Assembly: GCA_003248315.1 (NCBI GenBank)
Contig: QKWM01000004.1
Location: 3,159,001 to 3,223,000, forward strand
Length of the DNA: 64,000 nt
Direction of reading: 5' to 3'
Source of the DNA: Streptomyces sp. SW4
GTDB taxonomy: Bacteria; Actinomycetota; Actinomycetes; Streptomycetales; Streptomycetaceae
Every line of letters starts with the position of its first letter. Position 1 is the first letter of the stretch. Shown here in pieces: positions 27,971 to 38,361 of the stretch. A program made the position numbers and the translations under genes. The notes under the pieces were generated by a model that saw nothing but the letters and a program-made list of their open reading frames with translations, did no database searches and was not told the origin of the DNA.

Positions 27971-28389
27971 GCCCGGTGAAGTACCTCATCGACACGTCCG
28001 CCGCCGTACGGATCCTGACCGTCGAGCGCGTGCGCGAGCAGTGGACCGATCACCTGGTCGAGGGGGTGGTGGGGCTCTGTGACATCACCGAGCTGGAGAT
28101 GCTCTACTCCGCGCGTTCGCTGATGGACCGCTTGGCGAAGGAGGAACTCTTCGCCCAGCTCTTCAACTGGGTGCCCATGCCCGACGGTGTCTACGCGCGG
28201 GCCCGAGCCGTCCAGCGGGAGCTGACGGGTTCCGGCGAGCACCGCAGCGCCGGCGCCGTCGACCTGCTGGTGGCCGCCACCGGGGAACTGTCCGGGCTCA
28301 CCGTGCTGCACTACGACGCGGACTTCGAGACCGTGGCCAAGGTGACCGGCCAGCCCACGTGGTGGGTGGCACCGGCCGGCACGCTGTAG
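27967..28389 (+). CDS. vapC: VapC-type PIN-domain toxin
   Basis: A 140-residue PIN-domain ribonuclease, the toxin of a type II pair. The acidic metal-binding residues are in the expected order: Asp9 (KYLIDTSAAVRIL), Glu42 (CDITELEMLYSAR), Asp99 (SAGAVDLLVAATGEL) and Asp117/119 (VLHYDADFETVAKV). It starts at GTG 27967, overlapping the antitoxin stop. VapC proteins commonly cleave tRNA or rRNA; the target here is unknown. The pair sits between housekeeping-like genes with no sign of a mobile element and has GC similar to its neighbours. Confidence 0.9.
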   Translation: MSPVKYLIDTSAAVRILTVERVREQWTDHLVEGVVGLCDITELEMLYSARSLMDRLAKEELFAQLFNWVPMPDGVYARARAVQRELTGSGEHRSAGAVDLLVAATGELSGLTVLHYDADFETVAKVTGQPTWWVAPAGTL

Positions 28390-28476
28390 GCGCGGAGCGC
28401 GCTTTCACGGCGATCGACCGCACCGACTTCACCACCCGGCCCCCCTCCGGCCACCCGTCCGCCCTACCGTGCCCCC

Positions 28477-29454
28477 ATGCGTCTGCGATCTCTCCTCGCC
28501 ACCGTCGCCGCCGGCCTCACCGCGGCCACCTGCCTCACCGCCACCGCCGCCCACGGCACCCCGCAACGCCCCCACCCCTGTTCCCCGTCCGTCGGCCTCA
28601 CCGCCTACTCCGACGCCCTGGACAAGACCACCCACGACGGGACCTACGTCGGGAACCTCTCCGCCCTCGCCCCGGACCGGCACGGCACCATCGCCGCGCT
28701 CTCCGACCGGTCGGCGCTCTTCCGGCTGGACGCGCGGACCCTCGTGCCCGAGCGGGCCGTCCGGCTCGCCGACGAGAGCGGTGCCGCGCTCGACGCCGAG
28801 GGGCTGGCCGTCGACCGGGACGGGAGCTACCTCGTCTCCTCCGAGACCGAGCCGACCGTGCGCCGCTACTCCGCGACGGGACGGAGATCCTCGGCAGGCT
28901 TCCCGTGCCGGACGACCTGCGGCCCGCCCCCGACGGCCGCGCCCGCGCCAACGGCACCTTCGAGGGCTGACCCTGCTGCCCGGCGGACGGACCCTCGTCG
29001 CGTCCATGGAGTACCCGCTGGCCGGCGACCCCGCCGACGTCGTGCGGCTGCAGACCTGGCAGCGGACGCACCGGCACGACGAGTTCCGCCTCGGCGGGCA
29101 GTACACGTACCGCGTCGACCCCGGCCTCGGCGTCTCGGAGATCACCGCCACCCCCGACGGCCGCCTCCTCGTCCTCGAACGCGGCTTCACCTCCGGCGTG
29201 GGCAACACCGTCCGCCTCTACCTGGCCGCCCTCGACGACGCCGCGGCCGGCAAGCGGCTCCTCGCCGACCTCGCCCGCTGCCCCTCCCTCGGCGCCACCG
29301 CCAAGCAGCCCAGCCCAACCCGCTCCTCGACAACTTCGAGGGCATGGCCGTCACCGGCCGCACCCACGGCCGCCTCGACGTCACCCTCGTCAGCGACGAC
29401 AACCAGAACCCCACCCAGACCACCCGCGTCCTGCACCTGCGGGTGCGCGTGTGA
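28477..29454 (+). CDS. Secreted esterase-like phytase-family protein (three frame breaks)
   Basis: An exported protein of about 326 residues. The signal peptide MRLRSLLATVAAGLTAATCL ends near TAAHGTP. The mature region begins with SVGLTAYSDALDKTT and YVGNLSALAPDRHGTIAALS, which resemble the esterase-like activity of phytase domain (PF13449), a beta-propeller. Later segments are DAEGLAVDRDGSYLVSSE, LTLLPGGRTLVASMEYPL, YRVDPGLGVSEITATPDG and LDNFEGMAVTGRTHGRL. Breaks near 28880, 28968 and 29309 each need one G or C; the joined protein is collinear with the family. Substrate unproven. It is a single gene between the toxin pair and the ABC exporter. Confidence 0.82.
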   Translation: MRLRSLLATVAAGLTAATCLTATAAHGTPQRPHPCSPSVGLTAYSDALDKTTHDGTYVGNLSALAPDRHGTIAALSDRSALFRLDARTLVPERAVRLADESGAALDAEGLAVDRDGSYLVSSETEPTVRRYSATGRRSSAGFPCRTTCGPPPTAAPAPTAPSRADPAARRTDPRRVHGVPAGRRPRRRRAAADLAADAPARRVPPRRAVHVPRRPRPRRLGDHRHPRRPPPRPRTRLHLRRGQHRPPLPGRPRRRRGRQAAPRRPRPLPLPRRHRQAAQPNPLLDNFEGMAVTGRTHGRLDVTLVSDDNQNPTQTTRVLHLRVRV

Positions 29455-29576
29455 CCGACACGGGACCGTGAGCACCGCGGGATGAAATCGCCGCCCCGGC
29501 GTGTTGGTGCCTTCCGGTAGATCAGGCCGGACGGGCCGGCGGTGCCGGCGGAGCGACGAGTACGGAGGGCACCCGC

Positions 29577-32500
29577 GTGGACGCGCAACGGGGATGGGCG
29601 AGACGACTGTGGGGCTATGCCTGGCGCCACCCGCAGGACGTCGTCCTCGCCCTCGGCTCCTCCCTCGCCGGCATGGGCGTCATGGCCGTCGTCCCGTTGA
29701 TCACCAAGGTGATCATCGACGACGTCATCGGCGACAAGACCCGGGACATGGCCGTCTGGGCGGGGCTGCTCGTCGGCGCCGCCGTCCTCGTGTACGTCCT
29801 CACCTACATCCGCCGCTACTACGGCGGCCGGCTCGCCCTCGACGTCCAGCACGACCTGCGGACCGCGATGTACGGGACGATCACCCGGCTCGACGGGCGG
29901 CGTCAGGACGAGCTGTCCACCGGGCAGGTCGTGGGGCGGGCGACCAGCGACCTCCAGCTGATCCAGAGCCTGCTCTTCATGCTGCCCATGACCATCGGGA
30001 ACGTCCTGCTGTTCCTGATCTCCCTGGTCGTCATGGCCTGGCTGTCGCTGCCGCTCACCCTCGTCGCGCTCGCCGTCGCGCCCGCCCTGTGGATCATCGC
30101 CAAGCGCAGCCGCACCCGGCTGCACCCCGCCACCTGGTACGCCCAGGCCCAGGCCGCCGCCGTCGCGGGCGTCGTCGACGGCGCCGTCAGCGGCGTCCGC
30201 GTGGTGAAGGGGTTCGGGCAGGAGGAGCAGGAGACCGGCAAGCTCAAGGAGGTCGGGCGGAAGCTGTTCGCCGGGCGGCTGCGGACCATCCGGCTGAACG
30301 CGACGTACACCCCCGCCCTCCAGGCCGTCCCCGCCCTCGGACAGGTCGCCATGCTCGCCCTCGGCGGCTGGCTGGCCGTCCGCGGCAACATCACCCTCGG
30401 CACCTTCGTCGCCTTCTCCACCTACCTCGCCCAGCTCGTCGGCCCGGTCCGCATGCTGGCCATGGTGCTCACCGTCGGCCAGCAGGCCCGCGCCGGCACC
30501 GAGCGCGTCCTGGAGCTGATCGACACCGAGCCGACCCTCGCCGACGGCCCCCGAGAACTGCCCGCCGACGCGCCCGCCACCGTCGAGTTCGACGACGTGT
30601 CCTTCGGGTACGACCCGAGCACCCCGTCCTCGACGGGCTCTCCTTCGAGATCCGGGCCGGCGAGACCCTCGCCGTCGTCGGCTCGTCCGGCTCCGGCAAG
30701 TCCACCGTCTCGCTGCTCCTGCCGCGCTTCTACGACGTCACCCGCGGCGCCGTCCTCGTCGGCGGCCACGACGTGCGCGAACTGACCCTCGACTCGCTGC
30801 GCGCCGCGATCGGGCTGGTCCCCGAGGACGCCTTCCTCTTCTCCGCCAGCGTCCGCGACAACATCGCCTACGGCCGGCCCGACGCCACCGACGAGGAGGT
30901 GGAGGCCGCCGCGCGGACCGCACAGGCGCACGGGTTCATCAGCGACCTCCCCGAGGGCTACGCCACCAAGGTCGGCGAGCACGGCCTGACCCTCTCCGGC
31001 GGCCAGCGCCAGCGCGTCGCGCTCGCCCGCGCGATCCTCACCGACCCCCGGCTGCTGGTCCTGGACGACGCCACCTCCGCCGTCGACGCCCGGGTCGAGC
31101 ACGAGATCCACGAGGCGCTCAAGCAGGTCATGCAGGGGCGGACGACCCTCCTCATCGCCCACCGCCGCTCCACTCTCAACCTCGCCGACCGCATCGCCGT
31201 CCTCGACCACGGCCGCCTCGTCGACCTCGGCACCCACGACGAGCTGCAGGAACGCTGCGCCCTCTACCGCCGGCTGCTCACCGACCCCGACGAGCTGGGC
31301 GGGGTCTCGCCCGGTCACGCCCAGCCGCCCGCGCCGCCGGAGGACACCTCCGTCCGGGACGAACTGGACGCCGAGTTCGACGCCGAACGCGGCATCACCC
31401 CCCGGCTGTGGGCGGGGGAGCGCAGGCCGAGGGACGCGGCCATGGCGGGCAGCCCGGCCACGCCCGAACTGCTCGCCCAGGTCGACGCGCTGCCCCCGGC
31501 CACCGGCACCCCGGACGTCGACGAGGAGCGGGCCGTGCAGCCCGAGGCCTCCTACGGGCTGCGCCGGCTGCTGCGCGGCTTCGGGCTGCCGCTGCTCGTC
31601 AGCCTCGGCCTGGTCGCCCTGGACGCCGGCATGGGCCTGCTGCTGCCCGTGCTGATCCGGCACGGCATCGACGACGGCGTCACCCGGGCCGCGCTCGGCG
31701 CGGTGTGGGCGGCGTCCCTGCTGGCCCTGCTCGCCGTCATCGCCCAGTGGGCGGCGCAGACCGGCGAGATCCGCATGACCGGGCGGACCGGCGAGCGGAT
31801 CCTGTACGCGCTGCGGCTGAAGATCTTCGCGCAGCTCCAGCGGCTCGGGCTCGACTACTACGAGCGCGAGCTGACCGGCCGGATCATGACCCGGATGACC
31901 ACCGACGTCGACGCGCTGTCGACGTTCCTGCAGACCGGCCTCGTCACCGCGTTCGTCTCGCTCGTCACCTTCTTCGGCATCATGGTCGCCCTGCTGGTCA
32001 TCGACGTCCAGCTCGCGCTGGTCGTCTTCGCGACCCTGCCGCCGCTGATCGTCGCCACGTACTTCTTCCGCCGGGCGAGCGTGAAGGCGTACGAACTGGC
32101 CCGGGAGCGGATCTCCACGGTCAACGCCGACCTCCAGGAGTCGGTGTCCGGGCTGCGGATCGTGCAGGCGTTCCGGCGCGAGCACGACGGCCGGCGGGCG
32201 TTCGCCGAGCGCAGCGACGGCTACCGGCGGGCCCGCATCCACGGCCAGTGGCTGATCTCGGTCTACTTCCCGTTCGTGCAGCTGCTGTCCTCCGCCGCCG
32301 CCGTCGCGGTGCTCGTCGTCGGCGGGCACCGCATCGACGACGCGACGCTGACCACCGGCGCGCTGGTGGCGTACCTGCTCTACATCGACCTGTTCTTCGC
32401 CCCGTCCAGCAGCTGTCCCAGGTCTTCGACGGCTACCAGCAGGCGTCCGTCTCCCTCGGCCGCATCCAGGAGCTGCTGCGCGAGCCGGCCTCCACCCGGA

Positions 32501-33294
32501 CGCCCGAGCGGCCCCGCGAGGTCGGCTCCCTGCGCGGCGAGATCGCCTTCGAGGACGTGCGCTTCTCCTACGGCGACGAGGAGGAGGCCCTGCGCGGCGT
32601 CGACCTGCGCATCCCCGCCGGGCAGACCGTGGCGTTCGTCGGCGAGACCGGCGCCGGCAAGTCCACCCTGGTCAAGCTGGTCGCCCGCTTCTACGACCCG
32701 ACCGGCGGCCGGGTCACCGTCGACGGCCAGGACCTGCGCACCCTCGACCTCACCGCCTACCGGCACCGGCTCGGCGTGGTCCCGCAGGAGGCCTACCTCT
32801 TCCCCGGCACCGTCCGCGACGCCATCGCCTACGGCCGCCCCGGCGCCACGGACGCCGAGGTGGAGGCGGCGGCGCGCGCGGTCGGCGCCCACGAGATGAT
32901 CGCCACCCTGGAGGGCGGCTATCTCCACGAGGTCGCCGAGCGCGGACGCAACCTCTCCGCCGGGCAGCGGCAGTTGATCGCGCTGGCCCGCGCCGAGCTG
33001 GTCGACCCGGACGTGCTGCTGCTCGACGAGGCGACGGCGGCCCTGGACCTGGCGACCGAGGCGCAGGTCAACCAGGCCGCCGACCGGCTGGCGGGCCGCC
33101 GCACCACGCTGGTCGTCGCGCACCGCCTGACCACCGCCGCCCGCGCCGACCGGGTCGTCGTCATGGACCACGGCCGGGTCGCGGAGGACGGCACCCACGA
33201 CGAACTCCTCGCCCGGGACGGGCACTACGCCCGGCTGTGGCGGACCTTCGTCGGCGCCGCCGAGCCCGAGGAGCCCGTCGGCGCCTCCCGGTGA
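29577..33294 (+). CDS. Fused double ABC exporter, TMD-NBD-TMD-NBD (two frame breaks)
   Basis: One polypeptide of about 1239 residues containing two half-transporters. Half 1 has six helices from PQDVVLALGSSLAGMGVMAV, then NBD1 with Walker A GSSGSGKST, signature LSGGQRQRVALARA and Walker B LLVLDDATSAVD, in which Asp replaces the catalytic Glu. A charged linker (about 590-650) leads to half 2 (LLRGFGLPLLVSLGLVALDA). NBD2 has GETGAGKST, signature LSAGQRQLIALARA and VLLLDEATAALD. The degenerate Walker B of NBD1 would face the altered LSAGQ of NBD2, as in heterodimeric exporters with one degenerate site. Breaks near 30625 and 32402 each need one C. Substrate unknown; lipid or drug export is typical. 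Confidence 0.92.
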
Positions 33295-33435
33295 CGCCCC
33301 GCCCGGCGTGCGCCCCGGCGTACGCCGGGACCGCGACGGTCGTGCCACCGTCCCGCCACAGCCGTGCAACCATCCGGCCCGCGCCGGGCGTCCGTACACG
33401 CGTACGTCGAAGGACGGTGTACGGGAGGGGCGACA

Positions 33436-33824
33436 GTGGGCAGAGGTGCTGCGATACGCAGGCGGCTGGCACTCGGCGTGGCCGTGCTGACGGCGTCAGG
33501 ACTGCTCGCCGTCGCGGCGCCCCAGGAGGCGCACGCCGCCGCCCCTGCCCCGGCCGCAAGGTCCGCACGCTCCCGTTCTCCACCGGCACCGTGTACGTCC
33601 ACAAGCGCGGCGGCTACGTCTGCGCCTACACCACCCCCAAGAAGGCCGGCACCAAGCGCTTCATGTCCGTCGGCGTGCAGCCGCGCGGCGGCCGTCCGGT
33701 CGTCGACGAGGGCCGCTTCTCCCGCCTGGCCGGGCCGGTCACCGTGTACGCCGGCCAGCGCTGTGTGTGGGTGCGGGGCAAGGTGAGCCGCGCGGCGGTG
33801 AGTTCCGGCTGGATCCTGTGCTGA
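33436..33824 (+). CDS. Small secreted four-cysteine protein (one frame break)
   Basis: An exported protein of about 130 residues that I do not recognise by name. It starts at GTG 33436 with GGAGGGG upstream. The signal peptide is AAIRRRLALGVAVLTASGLL followed by AVAAPQEAHA. The frame breaks near 33547; one restored C gives AAPCPGRKVRTLPFSTGTVY. The mature domain has four cysteines (PCPGRK, YVCAYT, QRCVW and the C-terminal ILC), so two disulfides are plausible. It is rich in short beta-like segments (VYVHKRGGYVCAY; VTVYAGQRCVWVRGK). It stands alone between the ABC exporter and the peptidase. Function unknown. Confidence 0.7.
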
Positions 33825-33964
33825 CCGGCCGAGGACCGGTCGGCCGACCGGCCGGCGCGGCGGGGTGACCGAGGGGTTCACCTGCATTTGCCGATCTGCC
33901 CTGGTGCGCACCCGAGTTGCTCCGATAGCTTCCGGGCGCACATCTGTCTCACAGGGGAGAAGGC

Positions 33965-35419
33965 ATGCGCAAGGCGCTCAGATGGCTGCTGGCGCTGGTG
34001 GTGCTCATAGGCACCGTCGGCACGGCCGGGACGGCCACCGCCGCCCAGCCGGAGGCCACCGGATCCCAGCCGGGGGCCACCGGATCCACCGACATCAAGG
34101 AGAGGCTGCTCTCCGTACCGGGCATGAGCCTGATCGAGGAGAAGCCGTACCCCGGCTACCGCTTCTTCGTGCTGAACTACACCCAGCCGGTCGACCACCG
34201 CCGTCCGTCCCAGGGCACGTTCCAGCAGCGGATCACCGTGCTGCACAAGGACACCGCACGCCCGACGGTCTTCTACACCGGCGGCTACAGCGTCTCCACC
34301 AACCCCAGCCGCCGCGAGCCGACCCAGATCGTCGACGGCAACCAGGTCTCCATGGAGTACCGCTTCTTCACCCCCTCCCGGCCCGACCCGGCCGACTGGT
34401 CCAAGCTGGACATCTGGCAGGCCGCCAGCGACCAGCACCGCATCTTCGAGGCCCTGAAGCCGATCTACCGGGAGAACTGGATCTCGACGGGCGGCTCCAA
34501 GGGCGGCATGACCGCCACGTACTACGAGCGGTTCTACCCGCGCGACATGGACGGCGTCGTCGCGTACGTCGCCCCCAACGACGTGGTGAACAAGGAGGAC
34601 TCGGCCTACGACCGGTTCTTCGCCACCGTCGGCACCGAGGAGTGCCGCGACAAGCTGAACGCCGTGCAGCGCGAGGCGCTGGTGCGCCGGGCTCCGCTGA
34701 CGAAGAAGTACGAGGCGTACGCCGCCGAGCACGGCTACACCTTCGACACCATCGGCAGCCTGGACCGGGCCTACGAGGCGGTCGTCCTCGACTACGTCTG
34801 GGGCTTCTGGCAGTACAGCACCCTCAAGGACTGCGCCGGCATCCCCGCGGACGCGAAGAACGCCACCGACCAGGAGATCTGGGACTCCGTCGACACGATC
34901 TCCGGCTTCTCCTTCTACACCGACCAGGGCCTCGCCCCGTACACGCCGTACTACTACCAGGCCGGCACGCAGCTCGGCGCGCCGACGATCCACTTCCCGC
35001 ACATCGAGAAGAAGTACATCCGCTACGGCTACCAGCCGCCGCGCAACTTCGTGCCGCGCGACATCGAGATGCGCTTCGAGCCGTGGGCCATGCGGGACGT
35101 CGACAACTGGGTCAAGCGCAATGCCCGTCACATGCTGTTCGTGTACGGCGAGAACGACCCGTGGGGCGCCGAGCCGTTCCGCCTCGGCCACGGCGCGCGC
35201 GACTCCTACGTCATGACCGCGCCCGGCATGAACCACGGCGCCAACGTCGCCGGACTCGTCCCCGAGGAGAAGGCCTTCGCCACGGCCCGCATCCTTCAGT
35301 GGGCCGGCGTCGCCCCGGCGAAGGTCCAGGCGGACCCGTCGGCCGCGAAGCCGCTGGCGAAGTTCGACGCCAAGCTGGACAAGCGGGACGTCGAGCGGGA
35401 GCCCGCGCTGCGCCCGTAG
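33965..35419 (+). CDS. Secreted S37-family tripeptidyl aminopeptidase
   Basis: A secreted serine peptidase of 484 residues with no frame break, resembling the Streptomyces PS-10/S37 prolyl tripeptidyl aminopeptidases. Signal peptide: MRKALRWLLALVVLIGTVGT, ending ATAAQPEA. The family core reads YPGYRFFVLNYTQPVDHRRP, then NWISTGGSKGGMTATYYERF, where GGSKGG holds the nucleophile Ser. ENDPWGAEPF (Asp) and APGMNHGANV (His) complete the catalytic triad. It releases N-terminal tripeptides from extracellular proteins, often after proline. The start follows AGGGGAGAAGG. It converges on a lipoprotein gene with a hairpin between. Confidence 0.93.
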   Translation: MRKALRWLLALVVLIGTVGTAGTATAAQPEATGSQPGATGSTDIKERLLSVPGMSLIEEKPYPGYRFFVLNYTQPVDHRRPSQGTFQQRITVLHKDTARPTVFYTGGYSVSTNPSRREPTQIVDGNQVSMEYRFFTPSRPDPADWSKLDIWQAASDQHRIFEALKPIYRENWISTGGSKGGMTATYYERFYPRDMDGVVAYVAPNDVVNKEDSAYDRFFATVGTEECRDKLNAVQREALVRRAPLTKKYEAYAAEHGYTFDTIGSLDRAYEAVVLDYVWGFWQYSTLKDCAGIPADAKNATDQEIWDSVDTISGFSFYTDQGLAPYTPYYYQAGTQLGAPTIHFPHIEKKYIRYGYQPPRNFVPRDIEMRFEPWAMRDVDNWVKRNARHMLFVYGENDPWGAEPFRLGHGARDSYVMTAPGMNHGANVAGLVPEEKAFATARILQWAGVAPAKVQADPSAAKPLAKFDAKLDKRDVEREPALRP

Positions 35420-35428
35420 CCCCTGAGC

Positions 35429-35467
35429 GCGCCCGGCCGTCACCCACGCCTCACAGCGGCCGGGCGC
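35429..35467. terminator. Hairpin between convergent peptidase and lipoprotein genes
   Basis: GCGCCCGGCCG and its perfect complement are separated by 17 nt. The right arm overlaps the last codons of the lipoprotein gene. It probably terminates both directions. Confidence 0.65.
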
Positions 35468-36083
35468 AGCCCACCGGGCGCTCACCGCCCAGCCGGACGT
35501 ACAGAGCGGTCGACGACGGGCACCGCGCCCGCTCGTCGACCGCCTCCGTCACCTTGTACTGCGGTGTGCGCCGCCCCGTGCCGTCGCAGGCCGTCTCCCG
35601 GACCTTGCCGTCCCCGGCCTCGTAGACGCAGTCGCCGACGATGGTGCGGGGCCGCCCCCGCCGCCGGGGTCGCCGGGGTGCGGCGGCTGGAGGTTGCGCA
35701 TACAGGCGTAGCCGGCCGGGACGGCGCCGTCGCCGTCCTCGTCGGAGGACGGGCGCCGTTCGCTGATGTGCAGCACGAAGTCGGTGGCCGGTGGGCACGG
35801 CGGGCCGCCGCGCACCCGGCCGTCGTGCCGGGCGACGACCCGCGCCGCCGCCCGTTCGCTGGTGCAGGGCACCTCGGTGAAGCGGGTCCGGCCGAACGAA
35901 CTGCACTCGTCCGGCCCCAGGAACACCGCCCCGTACCCGAGGGCCGGGCCGCCGGCGTCGGCGTCCCGGTGCCGCCCGGCCGGACGTCGTCCGCCGCTCC
36001 CGGCGGACTCTGGCATCCCGTCAGCAGCGCCAGCAGCGCGCCCAGCGCCACGCCCGCGCCCCCACCGGCCGTCTCCCACGCAT
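35451..36083 (-). CDS. Putative lipoprotein (three frame breaks)
   Basis: Reconstructed protein of about 210 residues. From ATG 36083 (MRGRRPVG) one restored G in the run near 36058 leads to AGVALGALLALLTGC, a signal peptide ending in the lipobox LLTGC. A Pro/Gly/Thr linker follows. Breaks near 35960 and 35655 join it to YGAVFLGPDECSSFGRTRF, DFVLHISERRPSSDEDGDG, AGYACMRNLQPPHPGDPGG and VGDCVYEAGDGKVRETACDG, ending RLGGERPVGCARPL. Six or more cysteines suggest disulfides outside the cell. Each break is a loss of one base, consistent with the rest of the window. I recognise no family. Confidence is in the existence of a lipoprotein gene, less in its exact path. Confidence 0.6.
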
Positions 36084-36274
36084 CGCCAACCCCCCGAGGG
36101 GCTCCCCGAGCCCCGTCCAGCGTGACCCGCCCCGGCAGGCGCACGCCAGACGCGCGGGTGCTTTGCGCCGGGTGCGGGGGCGCGCCCGGCGCGTGTCGTA
36201 CCCGCCCTACGCCCGCTGGGGCAGGCGCGCCGCACCGGGTGCGGTTCCGCGCTCCCGGTCCGAGCCACCCCCAG

Positions 36275-36432
36275 GGGGTGTCTCGCCGATCATGCCGGGC
36301 TCGCGGCGCCTGGCACCGCGCCTCGCCGCGTTGTCGTCGGTCCCCGATGCTCCGCATCGGCTCCCTCCTCCGCCTTGCGATGCACGGCACCAGGCGCCGC
36401 TCCCTGATCCGGCCTGATCGACGAGACACCCC
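36275..36432. repeat. 158-bp imperfect palindromic element at the 3' end of the GH3 gene
   Basis: The terminal arms GGGGTGTCTCGCCGATCATG (36275 on) and, inverted from 36432, GGGGTGTCTCGTCGATCAGG match at 22 of 24 positions over the full arms. Inside are a second pair (GGCGCCTGG 36305-36313 and CCAGGCGCC 36390-36398) and a perfect central hairpin (CCGATGC, TCC, GCATCGG; 36344-36360). The right end touches the stop codon of the GH3 gene. The whole can fold into one long hairpin. From memory, such GGGGTGTCTCG-ended palindromes recur between Streptomyces genes, so it may be a MITE-like repeat. There is no ORF or transposase inside. Confidence 0.75.
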
Positions 36433-38277
36433 TAGCGGTACGACAGACCGTGCCCGAGGGGGTAGAGCACCGTCGACGGGTCGTCCGCCCGGACCACGGG
36501 CACCGGCAGCCGGCCGCGCGGCCTGTCCCGCCCCGCGATCACCCGCGCCGCCGCCCGTACCTCGACGTCCGTCCAGGAGTACGCGGCGAGGCAGGCGGGG
36601 ACGTCCGGCAGCTGGGCCACGTCGTACGGGTTGCGGATCGCCACCGCGACGACGGGCCGTCCCGTCGCCAGCAGCCGGTTCACCAGCGTCCGCTGGCTGC
36701 TGCTCGCGGAGACGTTGTAGGTGGCGACCACGACGGCGTCGGCGTCCCCGGCCGCCGCGACCGCCGCGTCGATGGCGGCGGCGGTCGGGGAGATCCCGGT
36801 GGACCGGGCGGTCGCCGTGAAGCCCAGCTCGGTCAGGGCGGCGGCGAGCACCCCGGTCGGGGCCCGGTCGTGCCGGACGGCGAGGCCGGGTCGGCGCCGA
36901 CGACGAGGAGCTTCGGCGTGCGGCGCCGGGACAGCGGCAGCAGCCCGCCCTCGTTCACCAGCAGCGTGGTGGTGCGCTCCGCGATCCGGTCGGCCTCGGC
37001 GAGGTGCCCGCGGGTGCCGACGGTGCGGTCCACGTCCCGGGCCGAGGTGTACGCGTCCCGGAACAGCCCCAGCTTCGCCTTGAGCCGCAGCACGCGCAGG
37101 ATCGATTCGTCGAGCCGTTCCTCGGTCAGCTCGCCCTCGCGTACGGCCGTCAGGACCGCGTTCCAGGCCAGGTCCAGGTCGGGCGGGTTGAGCAGCTGGT
37201 CCACGCCCGCCTTCAGCGCCAGCACCGGCACCCGGTCGTCGCCGTACTTGGTCCGCACGCCCTGCATGCCGAGGGAGTCGGTGACCACCACCCCGTCGTA
37301 GCCCAGCTCCTCGCGCAGGATGCCGGTGAGGATCGGCCGGGAGAGGGTGGCCGGGTCGCCGGAGTCGTCGAGGGCCGGGACCATCAGGTGCGCGGTCATG
37401 ATCGAGTCGATGCCGGCCTCGATCGCCGCCCGGAACGGCGGCGCGTCCAGCTCCTCCCACTCCTCCCGGCTGTGCGTGATGACCGGGAACCCGGTGTGGC
37501 TGTCGGTGGCCGTGTCCCCGTGCCCGGGGAAGTGCTTGGCGCAGGCGGCGACCCCGGAGCGCTGATAGCCCGTCACCTCGGCGGCCACCAGCTCGGCGAC
37601 GGCCCGCGGGTCGGCGCCGAAGGAGCGCACGCCGATCACGGGGTTGGCGGGTTGACGTTCACGTCGGCGACGGGGGAGTAGTCCTGCCGGATGCCCATCG
37701 CGCGCAGCTCGGCGCCCGCGATCCGGCCGAGGGTGCGGGCGTCGGACCGCGACCCTCCGGCGCCGATCGCCATGGCGCCCGGGAAGAGGGTGGCCGGCTC
37801 GCCCACGCGGGCCACTATCCCGTGCTCCTGGTCGGTGGAGACGAGCACGGGCAGCCCGCGCGGCAGCTCCAGGGACGCCTTCTGGATGCCGTTGGACAGG
37901 TCGGCGATCTGGTGCGGGTCGCGGGTGTTGTGGGCCCAGGCGAAGTAGATGATGCCGCCCACCCGGTAACGGGCGATCAGCTCGGCCGCCGTGCGGACGC
38001 CGATCTCCTTGAGGTTGGCGTCGATGTCGGCCTGGTCGGGCGCGGTCGCGGAGTGGCCGTAGACCCGCATGACGAACAGCTGGCCGACCTTCTCCTCCAG
38101 GGTCATCCGGGAGATGAGGGCGCGCAGCGTGTCGTCGTCGGGCCGGCTGCCGCTCGCGTACGCGGTGCCGGCGCCGCCGGCCGCGACGGCGGCCCCGGCG
38201 GCGGCGGTCGCGGCGAGGACGGCGCGTCTGGAGGGTCGTGCGGTGCTTCCTGTGCTTCCCGTGCTGCTGTCGTGCAC
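36432..38277 (-). CDS. GH3 beta-N-acetylhexosaminidase, exported (two frame breaks)
   Basis: Cleaves N-acetylglucosamine from chitin or peptidoglycan fragments. It starts at GTG 38277 behind GGAAGGAG. The signal region PSRRAVLAATAAAGAAVAAG has paired arginines, suggesting Tat export. The catalytic TIM barrel has GQLFVMRVYGHSATAPDQAD, VLVSTDQEHGIVARVG, CAKHFPGHGDTATDSHTGFP with the NagZ-type Asp-His dyad, and the nucleophile stretch DGVVVTDSLGMQGV. Breaks near 37648 and 36890 lead to the C-terminal Rossmann-like domain ending LYPLGHGLSYR. About 614 residues, as in two-domain secreted NagZ proteins of Gram-positives. It is a single gene behind an inverted repeat at 38362-38398. Confidence 0.9.
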
Positions 38278-38361
38278 GTGCGCTCCTTCCGGAGGGGCCG
38301 CTGCTGGAACGTGCGGGAGCGTGCCGGGACGAGGCGGGGCCGGGTCCGGGCCGTGGTGAAG

